From Cornus controversa (lineage: Eukaryota > Streptophyta > Magnoliopsida > Cornales > Cornaceae), in assembly GCA_026545225.1 (NCBI GenBank), contig CM048847.1, positions 3,844,001-3,908,000 on the forward strand: DNA of 64,000 bases, written 5' to 3'. Position numbers and translations under genes: made by a program. Below, piece by piece: positions 12,128 to 23,762 of the stretch. Each line of letters starts with the position of its first letter. Within the stretch, counting starts at the first letter, position 1. The notes under the pieces are model-generated. The model was not told where the DNA came from. It saw only the letters and a program-made list of their open reading frames with translations, and searched no databases.

Positions 12128-12479
12128 AGCCGAAGACCACTTTTGGTCTTTCCTTTGGTTGACCACTCTTGGTCCACACATTATACATATATATATTATA
12201 TATATATATATATATAATATACCACACCACAAACAAAATACATGTATTCTATGTATTTCCCCACATTTACCTTTAATTGCACATGAGCCCACCCTATATT
12301 TATAATTTAATATAAATATGGATACTATGTATATATATATATATATATATATACATATACTCACCTTCCACTTGTCTAGAAATATATCCACACCCTTTCC
12401 GGAATTTATTTAATCCGAAAAAAAATTTAACCCGGTCCAAAATCGCCCGGAACCGGTCAAAATAATTCCGGTCCTTACA

Positions 12480-12493
12480 ACCTCCCCTCCTTC
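12480..12493 (-). promoter_or_regulatory. Polypurine tract, internal region 1
   Basis: On the minus strand the last internal bases are GAAGGAGGGGAGGT, directly followed by the TGTAAGG start of LTR A. Just upstream (12510-12496) is CGAGGACGAAATTCC, a context commonly found before the 3' LTR of plant Ty3/Gypsy elements. The tract would prime plus-strand DNA synthesis. Confidence 0.85.
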
Positions 12494-13110
12494 AAGGAAT
12501 TTCGTCCTCGAAATTAGCATAGTCATGGTCTTTCCAAAACCTATCCATACCGGACGCCATTCTCTCCAATGATCGTCACTATCTCTTCCCACATACTCCA
12601 GGCGTTACACTTGCAACACCTAACTGATAACTCTCAAGTCTTGCACATAGTGCATCTCGACTGCCGTAAGGCAATATAACCACGGGATGGTCTAGCTAAT
12701 GTGAGTGGACAACTCCGACAGTCACAAGTTGCATAGAAGATTCCGAATAATCAAACCTAGTGGATAATTAACCACTTCCGTAACATGGTTGGGCAACTCC
12801 GAACCCCAATTACGGTTCACTTTTACTTTCCTCCGAAGCACTTGCTTCCTAGAGTTCACAATCTCTACCTCAAGACCTACCCAGTCCATCTCTATCTCTA
12901 GTCTAAGGCAACACCTTCGACTAATCATAACAATCACTCACAGTGATACTTCCCTATAATCCGGGATATCAATACTCAAGGTCATCGTTTCATTATCAAA
13001 CATGACTTTCAATCTCTGGCATATCATTCCCGGGCTTAGTCCAATATACTGGGCATCATCACAACACAAACCACATCAATCCAGTGCACATCACAAGCGC
13101 ACTCACCAGC

Positions 13111-13713
13111 AAGGCACATGACAGTGCACTTGCCGATACAAACCACGTAAGCGGTGCACTTGCCGAAGCAAGCCACATAATCCTGCCCAGTCTCATAGAC
13201 TACCACCCACTGGAATCCAATGCCAAGTCTAGGATCTCTTATCCCACTGATTCCACAATCTCATTTTCATCCTTCACACCAAGGAGCCAGTTGACAATTA
13301 GAGAGAATTCCTTTCATATCAGCACTTCACTTTAGACAACCCTTACCAATGAAAGTTTGAGGTCACCTACAGTAGCCAAACAGCAGCCATATAGTGGCCG
13401 CAGCCCACTGCGTCTACACGTCCACTGCGTCCACCTCTCCCCTTCACGGCAAGAAATTATCCTCACTTCAGATACCATATGTCAGGATCCTCATCCACTA
13501 TCATCCCATCCTTCTCTTAACATCATATCCACACTATGATCCAACTGCATCTATCATGCGTATATCACAGTACACCACTGAGGTCAAGGCACATAAGGAG
13601 TGCACTTGTCAAAACAAATCATCCAGTCCTGTCCATTTTTGTGGACTACATTCCATTGGCATCTAGTGCCAAGATTAGGGTTTTACATGCCCTTAACTTC
13701 ACAATCTCATTCC
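13111..13713. repeat. Diverged internal duplication in internal region 1
   Basis: Segments at about 13111-13270 and 13587-13713 share an ordered set of words: AGGCACAT, GTGCACTTG, CCCAGTC/CCAGTCC, GACTAC, TGCCAAG and CACAATCTCATT. Within the first segment GTGCACTTGCCGA occurs twice about 28 bp apart. The copies are well diverged from each other, so this duplication is much older than the tandem duplication of the element. Confidence 0.6.
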
Positions 13714-15127
13714 TCGACGAATGAATCTCACTTTCCCGTCCATTAATCCTAACGGACGTTTCCGGCTTCCCGGGTATTTATCCATTCCTTTCCAGCATCT
13801 CATTTGAGACTCCAAGATCCTGACTGCTTCGTCTAGGACCCCACAAATCTTTCCATGCATCACTATTGCATTAAGTCATCATGTGTCCACTGACTCCAAG
13901 AATTAGGTAAATTCTGAGTCCCCATCGTTGTGCAATGATTACAACGCAAATCTGAATCACCAAACTCTTGGTTTGGAAAACTACAAGGTAGACCATACCT
14001 TTTTCCACAATTCCAGACTTATACTTTCAAAGTCTATCACTACATGTCTATTTCAACATCACAGTCCACTAGGATTCAAACCTCTACCCAGGTTCACAAA
14101 TTCTCAAAACCAGAACTCTCTAAGTGACTATATGTCACTACTAACCATGCAACGCAAAATGAAACACTAAAGTGCAATGTTCAGTTACATGAATCATATC
14201 TACCACATAGCATATAACACACAACATGCTAATCAAATAAACACATACCATGCATGATATGACATGATGCATAAATCAAAACCCTAGCCCTCGGGCTAAC
14301 ACTAGGAAATACCCCTGACTATACACGGTCCTGGTACCTCCTCTGCCTGAGCAAGCGTGTAAAACACGGCCCAGTCCCCCTAGTATACACACATACTAGA
14401 ACACAACATCTAGAGTGGTTCAAACCAACCTACTCTCATCCTCTATACTCATTGGTAAACACCTACCAATCTATCTGCCTCTATAGCCTAAGGTAGCAAC
14501 CTTGACTATCAATACTAACCACTTTCAGTGACATATCCCTACTATTGGGAATTCTTTATCTGTCGTCATCCAGACGAAACAACTCAACATCCACAAGAGC
14601 CGGCGTATTGTAAGAGGAACGTTAATCCAAGAAAAATGTCTGATCAGGCCACTTTTCCCAGTTAGCCCAACTCCGGCAATATGCCTTCCTTGTATCCCAT
14701 CTCAATCTCAATTGCCAACCTCGACAATACACTTACCAACAACACATCATAAGCCCCTAAGTATTTCTAAGGACTTAAACACTCGTAAATTTCCTTGCGG
14801 TATCTCTTCATCGCTCACTAATGAGACTTAATCACCAAATCCAAAGGTCTAAACTCAACCAACTCTGGGAGTTTTACCAACTCAATTCAATTCCATATCA
14901 ACACTTTGCTCTTTTATTAGGATTACTCACACCGAGCAATTCATACCACTACCGTCCATAGGTATTCAAACCTATCATCTAGACAACTATCAACCATTGC
15001 CTATCTCCAAACCAACATGTGATTTGACCATCCGTCCTCAGGTATTCGAACCTATGACTTTGATATCCTAGGTTTCCAAACCTAATGCTTTAAAAGAAAT
15101 CCAGAGTTCCTCAAATCCTCAACCCTT

Positions 15128-15388
15128 ACCCGTCGCCCCTAGGTGTTCCAACCTAGTGCTCTGACAGATACCATTCTGACATCTAGTACAAAATCCAACA
15201 TTCCCAACCATACACACGGTATGTCCATTCCCCGTCGTCCCTAGGTATTCCAACCTAGAGCTCTGATACCATTCTGGTATCAGGTACATAATCCAACCTT
15301 CTCGTATTAGGTATTTCACAATTCCACACGTAGTATGACCACTACCCGTCGTCCCTAGGTTTTCTAACCTAGAGCTCTGATACCATCC
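15128..15388 (-). repeat. Reiterated PBS-proximal units, internal region 1
   Basis: Three tandem units of about 100-115 bp. On the plus strand each opens with CCCGTCG(C/T)CCCTAGGT, runs through an ACCTAG inverted partner, and continues into a PBS-complement word. That word is exact (GCTCTGATACCA) at 15260-15271 and 15374-15385, and degenerate at 15158-15173. Only the unit at 15374 abuts the LTR end with the usual gap of a few bases, so it is the expected functional site. Fainter relatives of the flanking GGTATTC(A/G)AACCTA word occur upstream at about 14970-15090. Confidence 0.85.
15374..15385 (-). promoter_or_regulatory. Primer binding site for initiator tRNA-Met, copy 1
   Basis: Minus-strand TGGTATCAGAGC lies three bases inside the CA end of LTR B. 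It is complementary to the 3' end of plant initiator tRNA-Met, including the CCA tail. It fixes the element orientation as minus and would prime minus-strand DNA synthesis. Confidence 0.93.
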
Positions 15389-18300
15389 TGTCACGCCCCG
15401 GTCTCCGAGGCCCGGAAACCGAGGTGTGAACCCCGTGAGATCACCCTCACGCTTTAACCACCACCTGATCATGCAATTCAATTCCCTATTATTTTTACGA
15501 AAATCGGGCATGACCCATTCTAAATAATCAGCTCCTGGCATATTACACCTGCTTTACAATTCATATGGACACTTCTGGGCACGTGTCCCCCCAGCATTTA
15601 TATCTAACAATAAATATGGACACTTCTGGGCCCGTGTCCCCCCAATATTTCTACAACATGCATAAACAATTATAAATATACATGCCTCAGTCCTTGAATA
15701 TCCGTATTCAATACATACATCACATGAATAAATATGATTGAAGGAACTGAATCAATATAAATCGCTTTATACATTTAATCCAAATGTAAAGCATCTATCT
15801 ATCCACTATCCTGGATATACACTAGATTCTAAGGAATCTAGATACTACCTCTGCAACCGGTGCTGTCAGTCCCCTAACTAACTCCAAAACCAGCAGTACC
15901 TGCAAAACCTGGGAGGGGGTGAGCTCAAAGGCCCAACAAGGTATGTAGAACCATACTATCACCGCTGCAGCAGGTCGATCCTCACATATTCTCAAAAATA
16001 TACATGCACTCAAATATATCACCATATTTAAGACCATGCTCTACCTAGCGTGCATTAACCATTGATGTATATGGCTACTCTAGCACATATGAATATACAA
16101 AATCCGCAATACATGATTTTAGAAATCATTTACAACATGCTTGAAAACAGTAAACATTCAGCACCAATATGTATATAGAATATATATATATCAACACATT
16201 TACATAACGATGTAAATCAGCTATCACATCTTCTACTCGTCAAGTAGCACATCTCAAATGCAATACGGATGCATTTAAACAGAAAACATGCTTAACAGAT
16301 AAACACATAAGCATAAAGGTATTTTTCACCTTCCACGGTCATAATCCGATACATAAGACAAGCATCAAAGCTTGCACATACTCTCACTCTCGGTCCTCAT
16401 CCGATACCCCACATGATTGGCCCGCTCCGAGGATCATGTGACCTAGGACAACTCCGATAACCAACCTATGACCTGGACCACTCCGAAAGGTCATCCTACT
16501 CTGGCAATGTATAGGATTGCCATTATGTGAGGGGACAACTCCGAGGCTCACATGCATTGGACATACTCCGATTTTCAGGGTTTAAGCCTTAGCATGGCGG
16601 GTCCACTCCGAGGGCCATACTTATTGGACATACCCCGATGGCAATATATTGGTTTGCCAAATTGTGAGGGGGCAACTCCGAAGCTCACAAACGTTGGACA
16701 TACTCCGATTCTAGGCATAAAGCCTTCGTATGGCGGGTCCACTCCGAGGGCCATACGCAGTGGATAGTTATACCACTTCTCGTGACACGGTTGGACCACT
16801 CCGAAGTCCCGTGCACCTCTTTTTGCGTTAATTTTCCCGCAACCTCCCATATATGCAATGTGGATGCATACGTAACCAAGCATTCTATTTTATGCTATCC
16901 CAATGCACCAGCTAGTATATAAGTACATAGCATGCATTTCCCGCTACATAAACCCACATATAACCACGTATGTGTCATTTCCCTCCTATACATGCAATAT
17001 GGATGCATATATACTCAGCATAATACATTCATGCTTCAACCCATGCTTATGAATACTAAAAAGAAGTATTTGGCATGCTTTTCATCACATTCTAACATAT
17101 ATAGCACATACATGTTTACAGACTTGCATAACACCTCATACATGCAACAATTTCAACTTAGCACGTTTTTATCATGCTAGGACCTATGCATACATTCAAT
17201 ATATATACATATATATATATATATATGAAGCTAGCACGCATCTCACATTCACATTCCCGCATATAAACACATATATGTCCAATCTTGCATATAAGTCCTA
17301 TATGCACGTACACTAGCATAAGTACAGTCATGCTCTCATTCAATGCATGTATTCACTACAAGTAGCTAACATGCATTCCGATTACAATATATATATACAC
17401 ACATATATATTACGTCACCCACATATGTATCAAGAACATATAAAGCACTTAGCACATTTCATGCTTTTCAAATGCTCGCTAAAAGTTATATTCAACTTAG
17501 CATGCATTTCTACCACTGCAACCATATATATATATATAATCACATACATATATATACATCCTGAACACCATGCATAAGAACCACATATGCATACAAGACA
17601 ACACAGAGCTAAACAGGTATTAATTAGCATGCTTTACATAGACTTTAATCTATACATACATGCATATCACAATGCAATCAGGCGATTAATCTAACATGTT
17701 ATCGCTTCCCAAACCCACACATATATATATATACTCACACGCATATATATATATCCTCTCACATCCCATGTATGTACCACATTCCCTATACACATATATA
17801 TAAGCGCCTACATATATATATATATACACATACCACATATGATTAAATTGAAACATATGTAAATTACACAACATACATAAAATATCTGTATGAGATAGAG
17901 GCAAGAATCAACTTGCCTTAAGTCCCGCTCTCCAATGAATCCGCGTCTGCAAAGCGGTCCATGCCAAGCCCGGTCCAGTCCTGTGTCAAGGCCGACACGA
18001 ACACTCCCTGAACCATTTCCTTGTCCTTTCTAATTTCTGGTCCAACCACGAAACCATCCATTCGGCAGCTTGTCTCTAACCGGCCACTAACCGAAATCAA
18101 TCACAAACCTATACATTTGTAGATCTCCAACATTGCAGCCCAAAATTATGGCTGCTCAAACAAACTCAACCCGGCTATCTGCCGAGTCTCATCCCGAATC
18201 CCAATCGAGAATTCCAACCATGGAAGCAAACCCAGTCAACCCATGAACCCAACTCAACTCAACAACTCACCTCTACTGAACCAAAGAGAGTCCACGACTC

Positions 18301-19428
18301 AGCCACCAAGAAAACTCACATGGCAGCCTCTTCGGCACCACCGTATATGACCACCGTACCAGCCGAGAGCCGCCATAAAACCAGCCTCGCCCATACCGAA
18401 AAACCACCATCTGCTGCCACAAACCAGACAGCCCAACACGGCCCGAGCACCCGCCGAAGCCAAACAGATCCCATCGCCAAGTTTCGGCACCTTCAACCCG
18501 AGGCACCACCATCTTTGGCCAATCAAACCCTCACCCACGGCCGGCCCAAGGAAGCCCAGCCGTGAATCCAGTCAAGCACCATCTCCATCATCAAACAACC
18601 ACCCAAAATCCAACTGGAACAACTCCAAGGAAAATCGGACCAAACACAGCCCAAACAAGCCTTGCGCACCATCGTCGGGCCATCCGAAGCTAACCCAACA
18701 CGACCCACCGCCGACCACTGCCATGGCCGGAACCCACCTGCCGAAGACCCTCCATCGCCGCCGCTAGAGTCGCCGGAACCAACAGAAACCCAGCCGCGAA
18801 ACCCCCTTCGCGAACGGCTCGGCTGAACCGAGCCACCACGCGAGCTCCGCTGCCGAAGGGACCCATCAGCGACGCCTCTGCCGGGAACGACTCCCGCCGC
18901 CGCTGCTGGTGCCGCCGGGACCGACCCCATCCGCCGCCGTCGCGGCCTCCCTCTCTCTTTCCCGATTTCGGCTCTCGGGTTCTCTTTCTCTCTCCCCGAT
19001 TCTCTCTCCCTTTCTCTTTTCTTTTTCTTTTCTTCTTTTTCCTTTTCTTTTCTTTCTCTTCTTCTTTTCTCTTCTCAGCCGAAGACCACTTTTGGTCTTT
19101 CCTTTGGTTGACCACTCTTGGTCCACACATTATACATATATATATTATATATATATATATATATAATATACCACACCACAAACAAAATACATGTATTCTA
19201 TGTATTTCCCCACATTTACCTTTAATTGCACATGAGCCCACCCTATATTTATAATTTAATATAAATATGGATACTATGTATATATATATATATATATATA
19301 TACATATACTCACCTTCCACTTGTCTAGAAATATATCCACACCCTTTCCGGAATTTATTTAATCCGAAAAAAAATTTAACCCGGTCCAAAATCGCCCGAA
19401 ACCGGTCAAAATAATTCCGGTCCTTACA
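15389..19428 (-). repeat. LTR B (middle LTR, 4040 bp)
   Basis: Starts exactly 6949 bp after LTR A and has the same length and termini. It is flanked by a PBS on one side and a PPT on the other. No target duplication surrounds it, so it is not a separate solo insertion. By eye it differs from LTR A and LTR C at only a few single bases, at least one of them private to it. Confidence 0.95.
16410..16813. repeat. Hairpin cluster with CTCCGA loops, LTR B
   Basis: Same cluster as in LTR A, offset by 6949 bp, with arms and loops unchanged as far as I can see. Confidence 0.83.
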
Positions 19429-19442
19429 ACCTCCCCTCCTTC
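19429..19442 (-). promoter_or_regulatory. Polypurine tract, internal region 2
   Basis: Minus-strand GAAGGAGGGGAGGT next to the TGTAAGG start of LTR B, preceded by the same CGAGGACGAAATTCC context as copy 1. Confidence 0.85.
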
Positions 19443-22076
19443 AAGGAATTTCGTCCTCGAAATTAGCATAGTCATGGTCTTTCCAAAACCTATCCATACC
19501 GGACGCCATTCTCTCCAATGATCGTCACTATCTCTTCCCACATACTCCAGGCGTTACACTTGCAACACCTAACTGATAACTCTCAAGTCTTGCACATAGT
19601 GCATCTCGACTGCCGTAAGGCAATATAACCACGGGATGGTCTAGCTAATGTGAGTGGACAACTCCGACAGTCACAAGTTGCATAGAAGATTCCGAATAAT
19701 CAAACCTAGTGGATAATTAACCACTTCCGTAACATGGTTGGGCAACTCCGAACCCCAATTACGGTTCACTTTTACTTTCCTCCGAAGCACTTGCTTCCTA
19801 GAGTTCACAATCTCTACCTCAAGACCTACCCAGTCCATCTCTATCTCTAGTCTAAGGCAACACCTTCGACTAATCATAACAATCACTCACAGTGATACTT
19901 CCCTATAATCCGGGATATCAATACTCAAGGTCATCGTTTCATTATCAAACATGACTTTCAATCTCTGGCATATCATTCCCGGGCTTAGTCCAATATACTG
20001 GGCATCATCACAACACAAACCACATCAATCCAGTGCACATCACAAGCGCACTCACCAGCAAGGCACATGACAGTGCACTTGCCGATACAAACCACGTAAG
20101 CGGTGCACTTGCCGAAGCAAGCCACATAATCCTGCCCAGTCTCATAGACTACCACCCACTGGAATCCAATGCCAAGTCTAGGATCTCTTATCCCACTGAT
20201 TCCACAATCTCATTTTCATCCTTCACACCAAGGAGCCAGTTGACAATTAGAGAGAATTCCTTTCATATCAGCACTTCACTTTAGACAACCCTTACCAATG
20301 AAAGTTTGAGGTCACCTACAGTAGCCAAACAGCAGCCATATAGTGGCCGCAGCCCACTGCGTCTACACGTCCACTGCGTCCACCTCTCCCCTTCACGGCA
20401 AGAAATTATCCTCACTTCAGATACCATATGTCAGGATCCTCATCCACTATCATCCCATCCTTCTCTTAACATCATATCCACACTATGATCCAACTGCATC
20501 TATCATGCGTATATCACAGTACACCACTGAGGTCAAGGCACATAAGGAGTGCACTTGTCAAAACAAATCATCCAGTCCTGTCCATTTTTGTGGACTACAT
20601 TCCATTGGCATCTAGTGCCAAGATTAGGGTTTTACATGCCCTTAACTTCACAATCTCATTCCTCGACGAATGAATCTCACTTTCCCGTCCATTAATCCTA
20701 ACGGACGTTTCCGGCTTCCCGGGTATTTATCCATTCCTTTCCAGCATCTCATTTGAGACTCCAAGATCCTGACTGCTTCGTCTAGGACCCCACAAATCTT
20801 TCCATGCATCACTATTGCATTAAGTCATCATGTGTCCACTGACTCCAAGAATTAGGTAAATTCTGAGTCCCCATCGTTGTGCAATGATTACAACGCAAAT
20901 CTGAATCACCAAACTCTTGGTTTGGAAAACTACAAGGTAGACCATACCTTTTTCCACAATTCCAGACTTATACTTTCAAAGTCTATCACTACATGTCTAT
21001 TTCAACATCACAGTCCACTAGGATTCAAACCTCTACCCAGGTTCACAAATTCTCAAAACCAGAACTCTCTAAGTGACTATATGTCACTACTAACCATGCA
21101 ACGCAAAATGAAACACTAAAGTGCAATGTTCAGTTACATGAATCATATCTACCACATAGCATATAACACACAACATGCTAATCAAATAAACACATACCAT
21201 GCATGATATGACATGATGCATAAATCAAAACCCTAGCCCTCGGGCTAACACTAGGAAATACCCCTGACTATACACGGTCCTGGTACCTCCTCTGCCTGAG
21301 CAAGCGTGTAAAACACGGCCCAGTCCCCCTAGTATACACACATACTAGAACACAACATCTAGAGTGGTTCAAACCAACCTACTCTCATCCTCTATACTCA
21401 TTGGTAAACACCTACCAATCTATCTGCCTCTATAGCCTAAGGTAGCAACCTTGACTATCAATACTAACCACTTTCAGTGACATATCCCTACTATTGGGAA
21501 TTCTTTATCTGTCGTCATCCAGACGAAACAACTCAACATCCACAAGAGCCGGCGTATTGTAAGAGGAACGCTAATCCAAGAAAAATGTCTGATCAGGCCA
21601 CTTTTCCCAGTTAGCCCAACTCCGGCAATATGCCTTCCTTGTATCCCATCTCAATCTCAATTGCCAACCTCGACAATACACTTACCAACAACACATCATA
21701 AGCCCCTAAGTATTTCTAAGGACTTAAACACTCGTAAATTTCCTTGCGGTATCTCTTCATCGCTCACTAATGAGACTTAATCACCAAATCCAAAGGTCTA
21801 AACTCAACCAACTCTGGGAGTTTTACCAACTCAATTCAATTCCATATCAACACTTTGCTCTTTTATTAGGATTACTCACACCGAGCAATTCATACCACTA
21901 CCGTCCATAGGTATTCAAACCTATCATCTAGACAACTATCAACCATTGCCTATCTCCAAACCAACATGTGATTTGACCATCCGTCCTCAGGTATTCGAAC
22001 CTATGACTTTGATATCCTAGGTTTCCAAACCTAATGCTTTAAAAGAAATCCAGAGTTCCTCAAATCCTCAACCCTT

Positions 22077-22337
22077 ACCCGTCGCCCCTAGGTGTTCCAA
22101 CCTAGTGCTCTGACAGATACCATTCTGACATCTAGTACAAAATCCAACATTCCCAACCATACACACGGTATGTCCATTCCCCGTCGTCCCTAGGTATTCC
22201 AACCTAGAGCTCTGATACCATTCTGGTATCAGGTACATAATCCAACCTTCTCGTATTAGGTATTTCACAATTCCACACGTAGTATGACCACTACCCGTCG
22301 TCCCTAGGTTTTCTAACCTAGAGCTCTGATACCATCC
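22077..22337 (-). repeat. Reiterated PBS-proximal units, internal region 2
   Basis: Same three-unit block as in internal region 1, shifted by 6949 bp. Exact PBS-complement words are at 22209-22220 and 22323-22334, with a degenerate one at about 22107-22122. Confidence 0.85.
22323..22334 (-). promoter_or_regulatory. Primer binding site for initiator tRNA-Met, copy 2
   Basis: Minus-strand TGGTATCAGAGC three bases inside the end of LTR C, the 5' LTR in element orientation. This is the site expected to be used by a genomic transcript of the element. Confidence 0.93.
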
Positions 22338-23358
22338 TGTCACGCCCCGGTCTCCGAGGCCCGGAAACCGAGGTGTGAACCCCGTGAGATCACCCTCACG
22401 CTTTAACCACCACCTGATCATGCAATTCAATTCCCTATTATTTTTACGAAAATCGGGCATGACCCATTCTAAATAATCAGCTCCTGGCATATTACACCTG
22501 CTTTACAATTCATATGGACACTTCTGGGCACGTGTCCCCCCAGCATTTATATCTAACAATAAATATGGACACTTCTGGGCCCGTGTCCCCCCAATATTTC
22601 TACAACATGCATAAACAATTATAAATATACATGCCTCAGTCCTTGAATATCCGTATTCAATACATACATCACATGAATAAATATGATTGAAGGAACTGAA
22701 TCAATATAAATCGCTTTATACATTTAATCCAAATGTAAAGCATCTATCTATCCACTATCCTGGATATACACTAGATTCTAAGGAATCTAGATACTACCTC
22801 TGCAACCGGTGCTGTCAGTCCCCTAACTAACTCCAAAACCAGCAGTACCTGCAAAACCTGGGAGGGGGTGAGCTCAAAGGCCCAACAAGGTATGTAGAAC
22901 CATACTATCACCGCTGCAGCAGGTCGATCCTCACATATTCTCAAAAATATACATGCACTCAAATATATCACCATATTTAAGACCATGCTCTACCTAGCGT
23001 GCATTAACCAATGATGTATATGGCTACTCTAGCACATATGAATATACAAAATCCGCAATACATGATTTTAGAAATCATTTACAACATGCTTGAAAACAGT
23101 AAACATTCAGCACCAATATGTATATAGAATATATATATATCAACACATTTACATAACGATGTAAATCAGCTATCACATCTTCTACTCGTCAAGTAGCACA
23201 TCTCAAATGCAATACGGATGCATTTAAACAGAAAACATGCTTAACAGATAAACACATAAGCATAAAGGTATTTTTCACCTTCCACGGTCATAATCCGATA
23301 CATAAGACAAGCATCAAAGCTTGCACATACTCTCACTCTCGGTCCTCATCCGATACCC

Positions 23359-23762
23359 CACATGATTGGCCCGCTCCGAGGATCATGTGACCTAGGACAA
23401 CTCCGATAACCAACCTATGACCTGGACCACTCCGAAAGGTCATCCTACTCTGGCAATGTATAGGATTGCCATTATGTGAGGGGACAACTCCGAGGCTCAC
23501 ATGCATTGGACATACTCCGATTTTCAGGGTTTAAGCCTTAGCATGGCGGGTCCACTCCGAGGGCCATACTTATTGGACATACCCCGATGGCAATATATTG
23601 GTTTGCCAAATTGTGAGGGGGCAACTCCGAAGCTCACAAACGTTGGACATACTCCGATTCTAGGCATAAAGCCTTCGTATGGCGGGTCCACTCCGAGGGC
23701 CATACGCAGTGGATAGTTATACCACTTCTCGTGACACGGTTGGACCACTCCGAAGTCCCGTG
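23359..23762. repeat. Hairpin cluster with CTCCGA loops, LTR C
   Basis: Same cluster as in LTR A, offset by 13,898 bp. Lying in the 5' LTR downstream of the likely promoter, this copy could be part of the transcript leader. Confidence 0.83.

Larger units (their letters stand above)
8440..12479 (-). repeat. LTR A (3' LTR of the element, 4040 bp)
   Basis: Read on the minus strand it begins TGTAAGGACCGG at 12479 and ends GGGGCGTGACA at 8440. In element order it holds: a (TA)n and TA-rich zone (12353-12180), a purine-rich tract on this strand (12127-11998), a GC-rich leader-like block (about 11990-10970), an AT-rich block of degenerate repeats (about 10950-9960), a hairpin cluster (9864-9461), and a terminal segment with two short hairpins (8690-8618). 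Reading frames inside it, including a lysine/arginine/glutamate-rich one, follow from the base composition, and I do not regard them as genes. Confidence 0.95.
12480..15388 (-). mobile_element. Internal region 1 of the retroelement (2909 bp, non-coding)
   Basis: Lies between LTR A and LTR B. On the minus strand it starts with the PBS next to 15388 and ends with the PPT at 12480. Open frames are short (under about 140 codons) and none shows retroviral motifs. It contains a reiterated PBS-like block at its upstream end and a diverged internal duplication (13111-13270 against 13587-13713). A few copies of the ACTCCGA word seen in the LTR hairpins also occur around 12700-12810. I see nothing else assignable in the remaining sequence. 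Confidence 0.92.
19429..22337 (-). mobile_element. Internal region 2 of the retroelement (2909 bp, non-coding)
   Basis: Second copy of the interior, same length as copy 1 and nearly identical; I noticed one base difference. It has the same lack of protein domains, the same PBS-like reiteration (22077-22337) and the same diverged duplication (about 20060-20219 against 20536-20662). Being next to the 5' LTR, its PBS is the one that would act in a transcript started in LTR C. Confidence 0.92.

Noticed and set aside
11741-12391. 216-codon minus-strand frame in the LTR (254 codons in LTR C) with a Lys/Arg/Glu-rich run and Tyr-Ile repeats
   Set aside because: The composition follows the polypyrimidine tract and (TA)n runs, and the length changes with the microsatellite. 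Identity among the LTRs reflects recent duplication, not selection on a protein.
15374-15385. tRNA gene fragment
   Set aside because: Only the 12 bases complementary to the tRNA 3' end are present; no cloverleaf or promoter boxes. It is a primer binding site.
15128-15388. CRISPR-like array (short repeats with inverted words)
   Set aside because: Only three units, unequal spacing, similar rather than unique spacers, and the repeats are PBS copies in a plant retroelement.
15119-15541. 140-codon minus-strand frame with a three-fold WYQSSRLE-like peptide repeat
   Set aside because: It crosses the LTR/interior boundary and the repeated peptide is simply the translation of the reiterated PBS units. 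The DNA structure explains it.
15389-19428. Middle LTR as an independent solo LTR or nested insertion
   Set aside because: No target duplication around it, and a PBS and PPT abut its two ends as in a tandem element.
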